DNA from: Chalciporus piperatus
Lineage: Eukaryota; Basidiomycota; Agaricomycetes; Boletales; Boletaceae
Assembly (NCBI GenBank): GCA_038093975.1
Contig: JBBPTG010000058.1
Location: 1 to 64,000, forward strand
DNA length: 64,000 nucleotides
Direction: 5' to 3'
Shown here: in pieces, positions 35,001-46,484 of the stretch
Position numbering within the stretch: position 1 is the stretch's first letter
Layout of the letters: the number at the start of each line of letters is the position of its first letter
Made by a program: the position numbers and the translations under genes
The notes under the pieces: model-generated
What the model was told of the DNA's origin: nothing
The model's input: the letters and a program-made list of their open reading frames with translations, nothing else
Databases searched by the model: none

Positions 35001-36661
35001 GGCTGTCAGAATGCTATACTCGGTGCCTTGCCTGCCCAGAGCGACAACCTCTTTCACGACTTTCCATACGCAACGCTCACCGATCATTTGACTCATCCCA
35101 GATCGTTACTTCTCCAACCAAACAACCAAACGACCCTCACACCCTATATCACCAAGCTCACTGATGTGCTCTCCCGAAAGTTCACAAGGCCTGGACAAGA
35201 GGAATTCCACGACGCTACCATCAAAAAATGGCTGAAACATGATCATCGAATCTTAGCCGCACTCAGCTCGGCGATCATGCTGACCTCTGGTGTACCGATG
35301 CGGGACTTTCAACTTTCTTCCCTACGTTACGATGAAGATTCAGGCACAGGCAGCAGACGAAACGTCTATATACTTCACCACGCCGTCGCCCTGGTCAATC
35401 CCAAGGCCAAACAACTGGACAAGGAGGAAGAGGAATGCATCTGGATTCTGGTACCTCTTTTATCGAAGGCGTTACTATTTTATTTAGGAGTTCTCCGGCC
35501 CATCACAACCGCTTTCATGGATGCCATCAAGCTCCCCACATCACCCGACTATCACATTCATATCTTTACCCGGGTCTTTCTACAGGGCAAACGTGTAGAG
35601 GGAACAAGCCCAGCGTGTTGGAATGGATCTGTGGTCAATGCAGCCCTACTGCAGTGCACGCTCTCCTTTCCTGTTATTCTTACCAGTCGACTTCTCCGCA
35701 GTCTGTTTACCCACATCCTACGAACATTTGTCCCTCAATTCTTTCTGCCATCTCGCGACAAGAAATCATCCGGTCAAGACGCAGTAGATCTTCAAGGCCA
35801 GCACCAGAGATCTACATCTCTTATTCATTACGGCCGCAGCCTCAATGTTCCGCCCATTCCTGGAATTTCGCCGGAAAATGTTACCCGCTGCATTGCATGC
35901 AGTAGAACCCTCCAGTTTGTACTGGGACTGGCCAAGCCCGACGCCGAAATCACAGATTTTCTTTCCGAGAAGGGTTCAACATTTGTGGCTTCAAAGAAAA
36001 ACGAGGCTCTCGCACTTAGTAATGCCAGAAGTTCCATTTGCATTTACTATGGCCTGGGCGGTAGAAACAGCATGCAGGAAAATCGGCTTCAAGTGAAGTT
36101 AGTCCTTGAACAGGCGCCCTACATTTATGGAACAGAAGCTCTGGTGAGTTCAAACTTATGATTTCGGTCTTTATGCCTCACCTTTACATTTAGGATCCCA
36201 CATTCGTTTCCACCCTCACACCCGCCGAAATCGGAGATCAAGTACTGATCAGTGTCATGAAAAGTCTGAAGTTTGGCTCTGGAGTCCGCCCCTTGCTTCA
36301 AGTACCTCTTCCTGGAGGCTGTTCCACGTACGATGGATCAACTGCCGTTGCAATTGTAAGTGTACTAATATCCTTCGACAAGAATACTAACCAAGCCATG
36401 CGATAGATTGTCACAGCACTTGAGGAGTGGCGCTCAGGAAGACACGCAGCTCTTGATCAGGTGGATTTGATCAATCTTCGGCACTTCCGGCAGGTCAAGA
36501 ACACTGCTCAACATGTTCTTGAAAGGTTGCAGCAGGAACAACCGTCCCACTGGCTGACTTTCAGTAGTCGTGTAGATTCCCTTCCCAATGCTCAGCAGGA
36601 CACCTGCATGGAGGATGATTCGCCCATACGTGGTGTCCCTCTCCCCCCACACGTAGAATAA
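32069..36661 (+). CDS. Zinc-finger protein with tyrosine-recombinase C-terminus
   Basis: Nine exons join in frame without a stop: 32069-32177, 32231-32302, 32370-33435, 33497-34428, 34473-34580, 34631-34706, 34760-36143, 36194-36355 and 36407-36661, giving about 1387 residues. N-terminal C147-x2-C150-x12-H163-x5-H169 and a second Cys/His cluster resemble the paired fingers of OrsD-like (DUF3505) proteins. Residues ~624-708 are very acidic. The C-terminal half carries a tyrosine-recombinase layout: R969 (GVPMRDFQL), H1106-I-L-R1109, H1136 and Y1145, with His-to-Tyr spacing of nine as in Xer-type enzymes. The known role of that fold is DNA cutting and joining, as in Cryptons and Starship captains. 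The start is the first ATG in frame; ATG at 32081 is an alternative. The gene is intact among broken neighbours. Confidence 0.7.
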
Positions 36662-37055
36662 CTTCATCTGTCCCGGTGTTCCCGATATCCAAACATTTCG
36701 ATTTCAGCACGGCAATCTTCACCGCTCTTCCAGTAAATTCTATCTCATCCCTTGAGCATGCACCAATCCCCGGGAAATGGCCTTGGGAGCGGAGCAGGAC
36801 CGTGACAGTTAGAAAGAAAGAAAAAGGATACCTGTCCGAGGAACACTGAACAGTGGATTCGCACCACCACTTCTTGTGCCTTCCTGTTTTCACATTCATG
36901 TATTCCGTCAACAGACATAAGTGTCTACATTTTTTGTATGAACATGTCACATTGCATGCTGCATCGTAGGTTTTGACTGGGCACAAAGGTCCTCAACATG
37001 TCGACATGTTGCCCTTGGCTGCGATGAGCCCGATGAGCTGTTGTAAGATCATGCT
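36662..37055. other. Downstream non-coding stretch
   Basis: No motif or repeat was recognised between the recombinase-like gene and the next minus-strand fragment. Confidence 0.4.
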
Positions 37056-37690
37056 GTCGTAAATACCAGGTGAGTGACCAGCGTTCACAGGATTGGAGAT
37101 CTCTTGAGGGGCATAGCCCATGTAGCGGATGCAGTTGCTCCAGCGCATGATGATCATGCTCTCGAAGTACCGGCCAGCCTGAGGGCAGGAGTTGTTGGTG
37201 GAAGTCCGGAAATCATGGCGGCTTGCGTTCGGGTGATGGAACGGAGGGCTAATGGTATACCCATGTCAGTAAACTATCGAAGGAGCAGAAAGGAGAACCT
37301 ACCTGGACAGGGAGGATGGCATTGGCAGCCTCACCACTGTACTGGAGGATTGACTTGATTGGGACAGCGCTGACACCACGCTCGTGAGCAGACTCAATCT
37401 GGCGGAGATCGAAAACCTCTCCATGGATGGCACGCACGTGGGCTTCACGACGGTTTTTGTGCAGAGAAAGTTGACGCTGGGTGAATCCGCGCCGAGCTCC
37501 TACTCTGCCTCGCTGCCGATGGAACCGCCCATCGTGCCAGCAAGCCGGAGACTGGCGTGCTTCCGGAGGAATGGGAAGATTAGAGCCGCGGCATCTGTCT
37601 TCTGCGTCACGAGACAGGAAGGCATAAACACGCTCCCAGGAGGTGGATGCGACGACGAGAGAACTGGCGGAAGCACGTCAGTACGAACAC
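37056..37690 (-). pseudogene. Unidentified conserved-looking gene fragment
   Basis: The minus-strand reading LVVASTSWERVYAFLSRDAE (about 37645-37590) is followed, in shifting frames, by RAIHGEVFDLRQIESAHERGVSAVPIKSILQYSGEAANAILPVQ (37437-37305). After an intron a YFESMIIMRWSNCIRYMGYAPQEISNPVNAGHSPGIYDSMILQQLIGLIAA-like segment runs to about 37020. The intron (donor CAG-GTAGGTTC) is retained. It reads like a conserved host protein, but I could not identify it. Confidence 0.45.
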
Positions 37691-37759
37691 GCGCGGGGTA
37701 ATCAATGAAGTACCTGAGGAGCTGAGGGCGCGAGATGAGGGTCCACCAGCATACCAAAC

Positions 37760-38401
37760 AGCGAGAGAGTAGGGAAGACTCCGAGTCTGGAAGCAGGGAT
37801 CATGCCCATATTCTCATGGCCAAAGAGAGAGAAAGCGGTGAGAGACACGGGGGTGTTGATGAGTGGGGGTGCAGATGCGGCCACCGGGGGCAGTAGGGCA
37901 TTATTGAGTTGACTTTGGTTGGCAGAAAGGTTTGGGGGTGGGCAGATACTATCTTCGAGGCTTCGTTGGGGCCTGGTGCTGAACTTCCCTCGAGACTGCG
38001 CATACGAGTGATCTCGATGGCACGCAAGCACAAATCCATCCGCACTTGGCGATTCCGAACACCAAGCTTGGGCACAGCGAGTTTCGTGATCATCCATTGG
38101 CGCAGAATGTTGGAAGCCCATATACAGCTGCGGACGCTTGGCGAAAGGAGATGCGAGTGAGTGATGTGAGAGGCAACAAAGTGTGCAGGGCAGTAGCTCA
38201 CCTCCAGTTGAGAATACACGAGGCTGGAGGAAATGCATGCGCAGCGAGGGACGCACTCGACACTGGCGTAGTAAGGCAGAGACGTGGAGTTTGGCGGGGA
38301 TCGCATGATCAGAAGGGGATGTGCGGCTATCCGTCCCGTAGCGAGAGCAAGAACGAGACCGATGGGGGTGGAAGGAGGGGCCAAGCTTGACCATTTGCGG
38401 A
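37760..38401 (-). pseudogene. Unidentified fragment, weakly RasGEF-like
   Basis: The minus-strand frame contains NILRQWMITKLAVPKLGVRNRQVRMDLCLRAIEITRMRS (about 38120-38000), a helical basic segment reminiscent of fungal RasGEF-type regulators. That assignment is tentative. A Pro/Ser-rich stretch follows. The 45 bases at 38282-38325 recur within the inverted repeat (39262-39306). The frame is fused to the M3 peptidase piece at 38402. Confidence 0.35.
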
Positions 38402-38455
38402 AACGGGAGAGAGGGAGCGAGTGGTGGAGTTGGATGGTAAAGGGGTGGTGTCCGA

Positions 38456-38861
38456 TAAGCCACCTCTGACACATTATTGGGTTCTTGGCATATTTGAACT
38501 GAATCAGGACATCAGATTGCATGCATCTGTCGACTGAGACGAGGAACTCACAGCCGGGAAAATGTCGGGCATATTGAACGTGATCTCGTGGCATACTTTG
38601 TCACCTTTGGTGCATTGGGTATACCCAGACAATGACGTCCTCTGGCACGCCATCAAGTTGCTCTTTCGTGACTGCGACGCGTCCCTATATCACATGTCCA
38701 ATCGGTCAATCTCACTCACCCATGATCAAGACGGAGCACTCACGTTCTCCCCGTTGAAGTTTTGCTACATAATGATCGCTAAGTCATCCTTGAGTTTCCT
38801 CAACTTCTCCCTCTCCTCGGCCCTCTCAATCGCCAACCCAGCCCGTTTGCCATCGACCGAC
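38456..38861 (-). pseudogene. M3 metallopeptidase fragment (copy A')
   Basis: This is the inverted copy of 8915-9320, with the same readable segments (DGKRAGLA, LDGVPEDVI, MPDIFPA, FKYAKNP) and the same stop after the first block. It differs by only a few bases. Confidence 0.7.
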
Positions 38862-39390
38862 AGTGCCTGTGGAGGGGTCAGGCCGTCTTCGGCGCAGTGG
38901 AAGTATAGGAAGGAATTGGAAAGCGGTTGGGCTTGTCGGGTCTTGGGTGTGGTATGAGCCGGGCGTAGGTGTTTTCGAGGACTGGCTATCAAGGTGGGTG
39001 TGAGGGTTCTATCGATCTGGATTGGTTCTGCGGGGATGTGTGACAGACCCGATATATCCACGACCGACTGGCCCAATATTCCGTGCCGAGCCCAGCGTCG
39101 TTACAGTCCATCGTGGTCTGAGCTGAACCAAGAGTTGCGACGACGAAAACAACCGTCGCCAATCAAACCAGCAGCGTGAGCGAAGGAATTAGAGGGGATG
39201 GGTGACATTTGAGATTATCCATGACACCAGGATGAAGTTTTCGACGCCGGCGCAAGGCGGAGACGTGGAGTTGGGCGGGGATCGCATGCTCAGAAAGGGA
39301 TGTGTGGCCTCGCGGATTTCATTGCAGGATTCGAAGACGAAAATTTGCCAACCACTAACGAAGTGCTCCTCAACTTCCTCGCCGACCCTC

Positions 39391-40610
39391 CTTCCATCCG
39401 TTTGAAGCTGCGCATTGCCGGATGCGCTCCACATTGGAACCACGCATCGTCGGCACATACCGTTCGCAAAATTTGCTTGCTCGAAGTTGGCGACCTCTTC
39501 GATACTGCGTCGTGCGACAATTTCAGGGATGAGGGGAGACTTGACACGTGCCTTGACACGCCGTTTGTCAAAGGAGTTGGGGGAGTTTGAATCGTTTGGA
39601 CGGATGCAGTAGGTGGTCCGGCGATGCGCGCAGTCAAATGAAGCGAAGATTTCGAAGAGGGTGTGATTGAGATGAATGGAGACGGCGTGTGTTTTCGAGG
39701 ATGCAGATGTTCTCAGGAACTATGTGTTGCGGTGTTAGGCGTCAGCTCGCGGAGGACGCGAAGAAACCTGCACTTGCACGATAGTGGCGTCGTCCTGAGA
39801 ATGTCTCTCGGCAGCAAGGGAAGGACCTGATACCAACTTCGTCGCGAAGCCATCCGAGGCCATCTCAATAAAGGACACGATGTCGTACGGACAGCTTCCA
39901 GCGCAATCATTGATGCCAAATAGCCTCCTGTTGCCCTCGCCTCCTTGACTGGGGCTTGCCACAAACGAGGGGTGGACGCCGTATTTCGACACAAGTCCTT
40001 GATGCAGCTTGCCAGCCTTCTTGTCACCCGCCTTCCCTGATCTGTACCACAAGCATGCCTCCCGGTTTGCGAGTAGCCCGCTCGCTCAACTGGGCACCAC
40101 GGATGAGTGCGATGCCTGGGGAATTATCCACGGTGGCAATCGTAAGAAGTGAGATCCCGTTACCGGCGATGTGACCGTTGTCTCCCAAACCATCAGCGCC
40201 TATGTTGCGCAGCACGTAAGACTGCACGAACTCGTCTGCCCAGTTGATGCAGAACTCGTCGAAGCCATTGTGACCAAAGGTGGAGATAAGAGGCTCGGTT
40301 TCCGATAACATCATTGAGCCGGTACCCATCGGGCCACGGCTCTGGAAACCGGGCTGGTCACAGAGGATCATCGGTGCCAGGGCCATCACGGTTTTCGGGA
40401 GCGATCATGTGATTCGCCGTCTTGACAATTTAAGCAACAAGGATAGCATACAGGTCACGCATGCGCGAGTCGCGCAGCATCGCATTCTGCTCGACATCAA
40501 GGATGGAGGTGTCGAGTTCCGTGCCGACGTAGTTGGTCTTGTGCGTCAGCGTCAGCGCAAGTTCCGTGGATGGAACGCCGAGGAGACGTGCGACCTGTGC
40601 GAGGACGCGT
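39391..40610 (-). pseudogene. Chitin synthase myosin-motor region (copy A')
   Basis: This is the inverted copy of 7166-8385 with the same truncated motor and the same order relative to the catalytic piece. The reversed domain order was therefore established before the duplication. Confidence 0.8.
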
Positions 40611-42384
40611 CCTTCATACCTAGAGCCTTGTCGCGACCATGGCTTTGATGTGATGGTGTCCCGCGGAAGTTTCCCCTCGGCGTGTTCACGGCGTTCGTGT
40701 CGCGGTAGTAATCCTCGGCATTTGACGGGTGCGGCGAGCCGTGCCAGGACGGAATGGATTGCTGCGGCGAGCGTGCCTTGCTGATGCCTGTCTCGTCTGA
40801 GTGGAGGGAGCCATCACATGCTTCAACGTCGTACATTACGTCCAATCAGACAAGATTGGTTGAACCACCAAATTACATACCGCTGAATTTCTTGAGGAGA
40901 ATCATCGGCCCGTCGAACCGCTCGCCATCGTTAATTGACCTTCTTGCTTCCCCCATCGTCGCCGACGACCCGAGTGTTGCCCCATGAGAAGCCATCCATG
41001 CACCAGATGGAATAGATAGGCAAGAAAAGGCTGTGAACCGGGTCTGAAATTTACCGTCAGAAAGGATGGTGCACGGAGGACGACGACACTTACGAACTAA
41101 GGTAGATGATCAACCAACCGACAAGCATAAACTCTCGTTTGATGATGAAGATCGGCGTCTAGACCCGTGTTAGTTCCCTTCGAAGACGTTGCGATGCTCG
41201 CGAGCCTCACCTGAAACCCATACGTCACTCCCAACCTGATAATCGAGATCAGCGGGAGAGATGTAGTCCGCGACGACCCAGTACACAAGCTATACCCTAT
41301 GTGAGCGAAAAAGTCGACGGTAGGCCCAGTTGCTGTTGAAGACGAAGAAGCACATCGAAAAACACCATAACCCGCACAGCTCCGGCACAATAATCAGCTC
41401 GAGTAGGTTGTGCACCGTCGAGTTGATCCACCGACGCCGCTGGGAGAACAAGACACACCACGCTTCGGGTGCCATCGTATGGGCAACCGTGTCCGGAATG
41501 AACTTCGTCGTGAATGTCAGGGAGTGCTTCATGAGGAACATCGTCAGGAAACAATCCTCACCGAGCGAGAGACGATTCTTCTGGTGAAGGGTGTCGATGT
41601 TGCCTGGGGCATACGCGTCGATAATCCGGCTGGAGATGATGACAGGGCGACCTCTGTCAGCGGTACGGATACGATAGAGGGAAAAACAGCCTGGCAAACA
41701 GAAGACAGAATCCAAGAGCGGCCTGAAGGCCTTGGAGAGATGGTGGGAAAGTTAATACTCGTAGACTTGGATCATTGTCTGGCACCACCGTCTTCGTTGG
41801 TCAGCTTAGTTTCACCACAGATACCGATGATGCACGGATCGGCCGAAGCGACCAAACGATTCGATGAGTCGGGCGTGGCCGTCTGTGCAACGGATCCAAA
41901 GGTCAAGGCGCGTCGTTGCATCGAGTGCGCAGACGAAACGTACCGTATCAGCGTCGACCGTGACAATCTACTCGTAGAACGCCGGGTCAATCCCAATGAC
42001 ATTCCTTGTCTGGTGGCTGGCCTCAAGCTCCAAGGGCGACATCGGGGCGTCGAAATGTACGCGGTTGAGTTAATGCATAAGCCGGATTTGGCTGTCACGC
42101 TTGCCACGGTTACCAGGTTTCGACCGCCCAGTGGGTTTCCCGACTAGGACGGCGGCCTTGTACCTGCATTCCAGCGTTCAGCCAATGTCACATATCACAT
42201 GAAACGGAGAAGAGGGTACCCACGGAACGGCAGGGCCCTCGAACTCGTCAAGACCAGAGTACACCTTGCCCTAATTGATCTGCTTCAAGTTTGGCCCTTC
42301 GCCGATCGAACGGAGGCATCAGCAGCCCAGGGTGCACCGTTGGATCGACACCAAGAATATCCAACACGATGCGCGGCGTCGCCC
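40611..42384 (-). pseudogene. Chitin synthase catalytic region (copy A')
   Basis: This is the inverted copy of 5392-7165, including QRRRW at 41442-41428. Several sites differ from copy A by transitions (for example Arg to Cys, Thr to Met and Ala to Thr codon changes around 41415-41560). The 5' part present in copy A (4790-5391) is cut off by the chromovirus LTR. Confidence 0.85.
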
Positions 42385-42838
42385 TGTTATGACTGAGTCA
42401 CAACACGGCAGGGACTTAAGGCAACACTAGGCCTTGCGAAGGAGTATGCTGAGTACTAAAACTTAATTGCGGTGAAGCAACAAATGGATTAGACTGGGGT
42501 CTGTGATAAGTACAGGGCTACTTATATACTATTGAGAAGTGCGCACAGACCAACAGCCGAATAAGGAAAACACAAAGGGAAAGATAAATAAGGTAAATGG
42601 TACGATGATAAGAAAAGGTACCAGGCACGGATTAGGGTCTAGGCCATGACATCATTGCTGACTCATCTAAGTCTGGACCTTTGTCACGTGACCTGATTAT
42701 GTAATAGTTTACGTAATGCTACAGGGACTACCGGAGCGGATTAAGATGAATCCGGCTTGACCCCTAAGTTGTAGACAAAGTCCAGAGTTCGAATACCGTT
42801 GTAGGCAAAAGTTTGAAAAGTTTTTAAATACTATAACA
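42385..42838 (-). repeat. 3' LTR of chromovirus copy 1
   Basis: 454 bp, starting TGTTATGAC and ending CTATAACA on the plus strand. It is similar to the other LTR (48518-48972), with scattered differences of a few per cent, so insertion is not brand new or the two LTRs come from different copies. Confidence 0.95.
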
Positions 42839-42849
42839 CTATCCCCTCT

Positions 42850-45800
42850 CTAGGAATCGCATTCCAGGCGATTCGGCAATTTCCGCACAGGAACCTCTGT
42901 CAGATTTTCGTATTTCTGAAACAAGGCAGAGAAATTTCCCATGGTCATGTTGATTCGGCGTGGGGCGGACGGGTGCTTTTTGTGAAAAGCTTTGACAGCT
43001 TCGGGTGCATTTGACAAATGCGCTGCCTTTTCCCATGTACGGTCCGATATGTCCCAGCCTTTCCAATGAACCAGGTACTCTAACTGTCCTTGTTTAACCT
43101 GAGACTTTACTACGTAATCCACCTCGTACTCTTCTTCTCCTTCTTGATTGACTATTACCGGATCCGGAAGACGGACCGGTTGCCCTTCCAACGGTTCTTT
43201 AGCCGGTTTGACCCGTTTGACATTAACCGTGGGATGGATATGCATGGAATTGGGCAAGTCTAGTGTGACTGCATTGGGAAGGACCTTCGTGATCTGATAA
43301 GGTCCGATCCAGTTTTGCGTCATCTTTTTGGAGGGATAAGGTAATTTGAGGTTGTCCGTGGATAACATAACAAAATCTCCGATTTGATAATCTGGAGCTT
43401 CGGACCGATGCTTGTCCGCTTGCTCTTTCATCCGGTTCTGAGTTTCTTCTAACGCCTGCTCTACTTCTTTGTGTGCCTTTCCACATTTCTCTAAGAATGT
43501 ACCAGCCGGAGATGAATCGCCTTCGAATCCCATGCGTGGGAAGTAGTTTTTTGTTATAGCGAAGGGGATAGTTCCGGTAGCAGTGGAAAGGGAGGAATTG
43601 TGATGGAACTGTGCTATCTTCAACCAATCAGCCCATTCCGTTTGACGTTTAGCCACGTAAGCGCGGAGATACTGCTGGAGTTCTCGATTCATACGCTCCG
43701 TTTGGCCATCGGTTTGGGGGTGATAAGCGGTTGACAGCTTCTGTTCTATTCCTAGAAGGGTGCAAAGCTGCGAAGTAAACTCCGATGCAAATTGCGGTCC
43801 TCGATCTGAAACAATCGAAGAGGGAAGTCCGTGTCTACACCAAACATTGTCTCTAAATAGAATAGCTAGTTCTTTTGAAGAAATTGTCTTTTTACAAGCA
43901 ATAAACTCAACTTCTTTAGAGAAGCGATCTACAATAACGCAAATGGAGTCAAAGCCACGTGATTTGGGAAAACCCGTGGTAAAATCTATAGATATATCCT
44001 TCCAAGGTTCTTTTGGAACCGGAAGGGGAATTAATTTGCCAGCTTGTGCCGTTGACTTTCCCTTCGTGAGGGCGCACGTCTGACAATGTTCTACGTATGT
44101 TTTTACGTCCTTTGTAACACCAGGCCACGAGAAATAACGAGTAACCAGGTGTAAGGTACGTCCTTGACCACCATGGCCACCAATAGGGGAATCATGAAGG
44201 ATTGTAAGTAATTTAATACGTAAGGAAATAGGAACGAAAACTTTGTTTTTGTCATTTTTAAATACTATAGACCCCTCGTCAAAAGCGAAGCCATCTACCG
44301 TATCATTTTTTATTTTTTCTGATTCGTTTTGTATTTCGTCATAAATAGGTGAAGAAAGAGTAACTGTATTAATAAAAACAGAAGCAGGAAGTACAGTAAT
44401 ATTTTTGTTATGGTCGGATCTGCTTCTCCGTGATCTTCTCGACGAGATAAAGCATCAGCCCTTCCATTTGTAGCACCCGGTTTATAAATAATCGAGTAAT
44501 TATACTCTGAGAGCAACGCATTCCAGCGTGCTTGACGTGGGCTCAGAGTTTGGGGAGATTTCCAATATTCGAGATTCTTGTGATCAGTCCAAATCTCGAA
44601 ATGTTCTCGACCCATTAGATAATGTCTCCATTCCTGCAAAGCCCGAATGACAGCTAAAAGCTCCTTGTCATAAACCGGGTAGTTCTTCTCGGCAGAACTA
44701 AAGGAATGGGAAATGAAGGCACAAGGCCTCCAGAGGCCATCATCGCATTTAACCGAGAGCACAGCTCCCGTTGCAATATCACTAGCGTCCGTTTCTACTC
44801 TGACTTCTTTAGAGCGGTCCAGATATGCTAAAAGCGGAGCGGTAGTGAATTGCTGCTTCAGCTTGTCAAAAGCTTGCTGTTGCTCCGGTCCCCACCGGTA
44901 TGGTGTGTCCTTTTTGGTAAGGTCATTCAAGGGACGAGCAATGTCAGCGAAGCCTTGAATGAAGCGTCGGTAGAAGTTTGCCAATCCTAAAAAGGACTGA
45001 ACACCCTTCAACCGAGTTGGTGCCGGCCAGTCTAAAATAGCCTGCACCTTTGAAGTGTCCATCTCTACGCCTTTCTGGGAAATGACCATTCCCAAGAAAT
45101 CTACAGAATCCACTGCGAAGCTACACTTTTCTGGTTTTACGTAAAGATCGTTCTCTCTGAGACGTTGCAATACGGTTTTAACTATTTCTAAGTGCTCTGC
45201 TCTAGTTTTTCCGAACGTAAAGATCATGAGATCGTCGATATAAATAATAAGAACCCCATGAAGATCGCTAAATAGATCGTTCATCATTTGTTGGAATGTG
45301 GGGGGAGAGTTCGTAAGTCCAAAGTACATAACGACAGGTTCGTAAGCGCCAAATGGAGTAACGAAAGCTGCCTTCCATTCGTCACCTTCTTTTATTCTAA
45401 CATTATTATAACCCCAACGTAAGTCCATTTTAGTAAACATATCAGCTCCTTTGAGCTGGTCTATAAGTCCGGAAATGAGGGGAAGAGGGTAAGCATTCTT
45501 GACAGTTCCCTCATTTACGTAACGATAATCCATGACTAATCTCTTTTTACCGTCCTTTTTTGGAATAAAGAAAACAGGAGATGTCTGAGGGGATTTCGAC
45601 GGACGAAGATATCCTTTCGATAACTCCTTATCGATGAACTTTTTAACGTCATCTAGTTCCTGTTCGGACATCGGAATCACCCGACCCTTTTTTGGAACAA
45701 AGTCAGGCTTGAGATCTATCGCGTGGTCCCACGCCTTTCGGGTAGGCATACGCTCACTCTCTTGCTCTGAGAAGACGTCTAAGTACTCGTGGAGTTCTAC

Positions 45801-46484
45801 TGGGACTTTCTCGGTGAGCCCCGCCTCAAACACTCGACGAATAGAAAACGAACGATTCAAATGATAGTTGACTACTTTACACTGATCTGTACAGCGTGTG
45901 AATCGTACTCGTTTGGCTACCCAATCAATTTCAGGGTTATGCCTCTCAAGCCAATCATAGCCGATGATCATGTGATGAGTGCCAAGTACAGAAACAAAAG
46001 CGTCCATGTGCTCAAAATGTCCATTGTGTCCCAAAACAAGCGAAACCTTGTGAGTGACACCGCCTATTGCTCCTTCTGAGCCGTCGGCGTTGTACACTGG
46101 AATAGGAAAAGGAAGTTCTTCCAGTGTCAAACCATGTCGCTCACAGAACGATTTATCTATAAAAGTTTCGGTTGCGCCGGAATCCAACAGAGCGGCAAAC
46201 TCCATTTTCTTCCATTGCTCCCCTTTATCGTACATAATAGTAATAGCGAGATCCAGCTCGTTTTTTCGATTTTGATTCCTTACATGTATTTTTGATGGGA
46301 TTTCTTTTTTCGAATAATTTACCTTAAGGGAATTAAGCACGAATTGTTTTACTTCTGTCGCCACGCCACTAAGGGACGCCCTTTCAGAAGAGGAAAAGTT
46401 ATATTGAAACGGAACACAAGGAGTAGTACTAATACAACCATTTGGTACACTATGTCCGAGCCGCCGAGAACCCATTTCTCTCAT
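42850..46484 (-). pseudogene. pol: Chromovirus pol with chromodomain (copy 1), one frameshift
   Basis: The first ORF (46484-44310) holds the aspartic protease (D101-S-G), reverse transcriptase with YIDD at residues 415-418, and RNase H (ETDAS, TDHKNL). It ends in nonsense after a one-base deletion near 44414-44417 (copy 2 has one more G/C there). The reading continues in the other frame through the HHCC zinc finger, the integrase core (VSDRGPQF, YHPQTDGQTE) and a chromodomain (YEVDYVV..LEYLVHWKGW..TWE) to a stop at 42850. The ATG overlaps the gag stop as ATGA (46481-46484). The chromodomain is known to guide integration to modified histones. Confidence 0.9.

Larger units (their letters stand above)
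38402..42384 (-). repeat. Inverted duplicate of 5392-9374 (copy A')
   Basis: Every matched position pair sums to 47776, from 42384/5392 to 38402/9374, so the two arms align over 3983 bases without a single net indel, with few substitutions. The order is chitin synthase catalytic piece, motor piece, unassigned piece, M3 peptidase piece. Outside both ends the sequences diverge abruptly: at 42385 into a retrotransposon LTR, at 38401 into another gene fragment. Confidence 0.95.

Noticed and set aside
37800..38594. 264-codon minus-strand ORF as one gene
   Set aside because: It crosses the junction between the M3 peptidase fragment and another fragment and its first part is out of frame with the peptidase reading. 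It is a chance fusion frame.
5392..42384. The bracketed 29 kb as a proven Starship or giant TIR transposon
   Set aside because: Starships lack long inverted arms and are described from Pezizomycotina. No target duplication was found at the arms, and one arm edge is an LTR junction. This is kept only as a hypothesis.
44713..44958. Plus-strand ORFs antisense to pol, also at 45634-46275 and 47329-47547
   Set aside because: They are shadows of the pol and gag coding strand, with mirrored shadows in copy 2.
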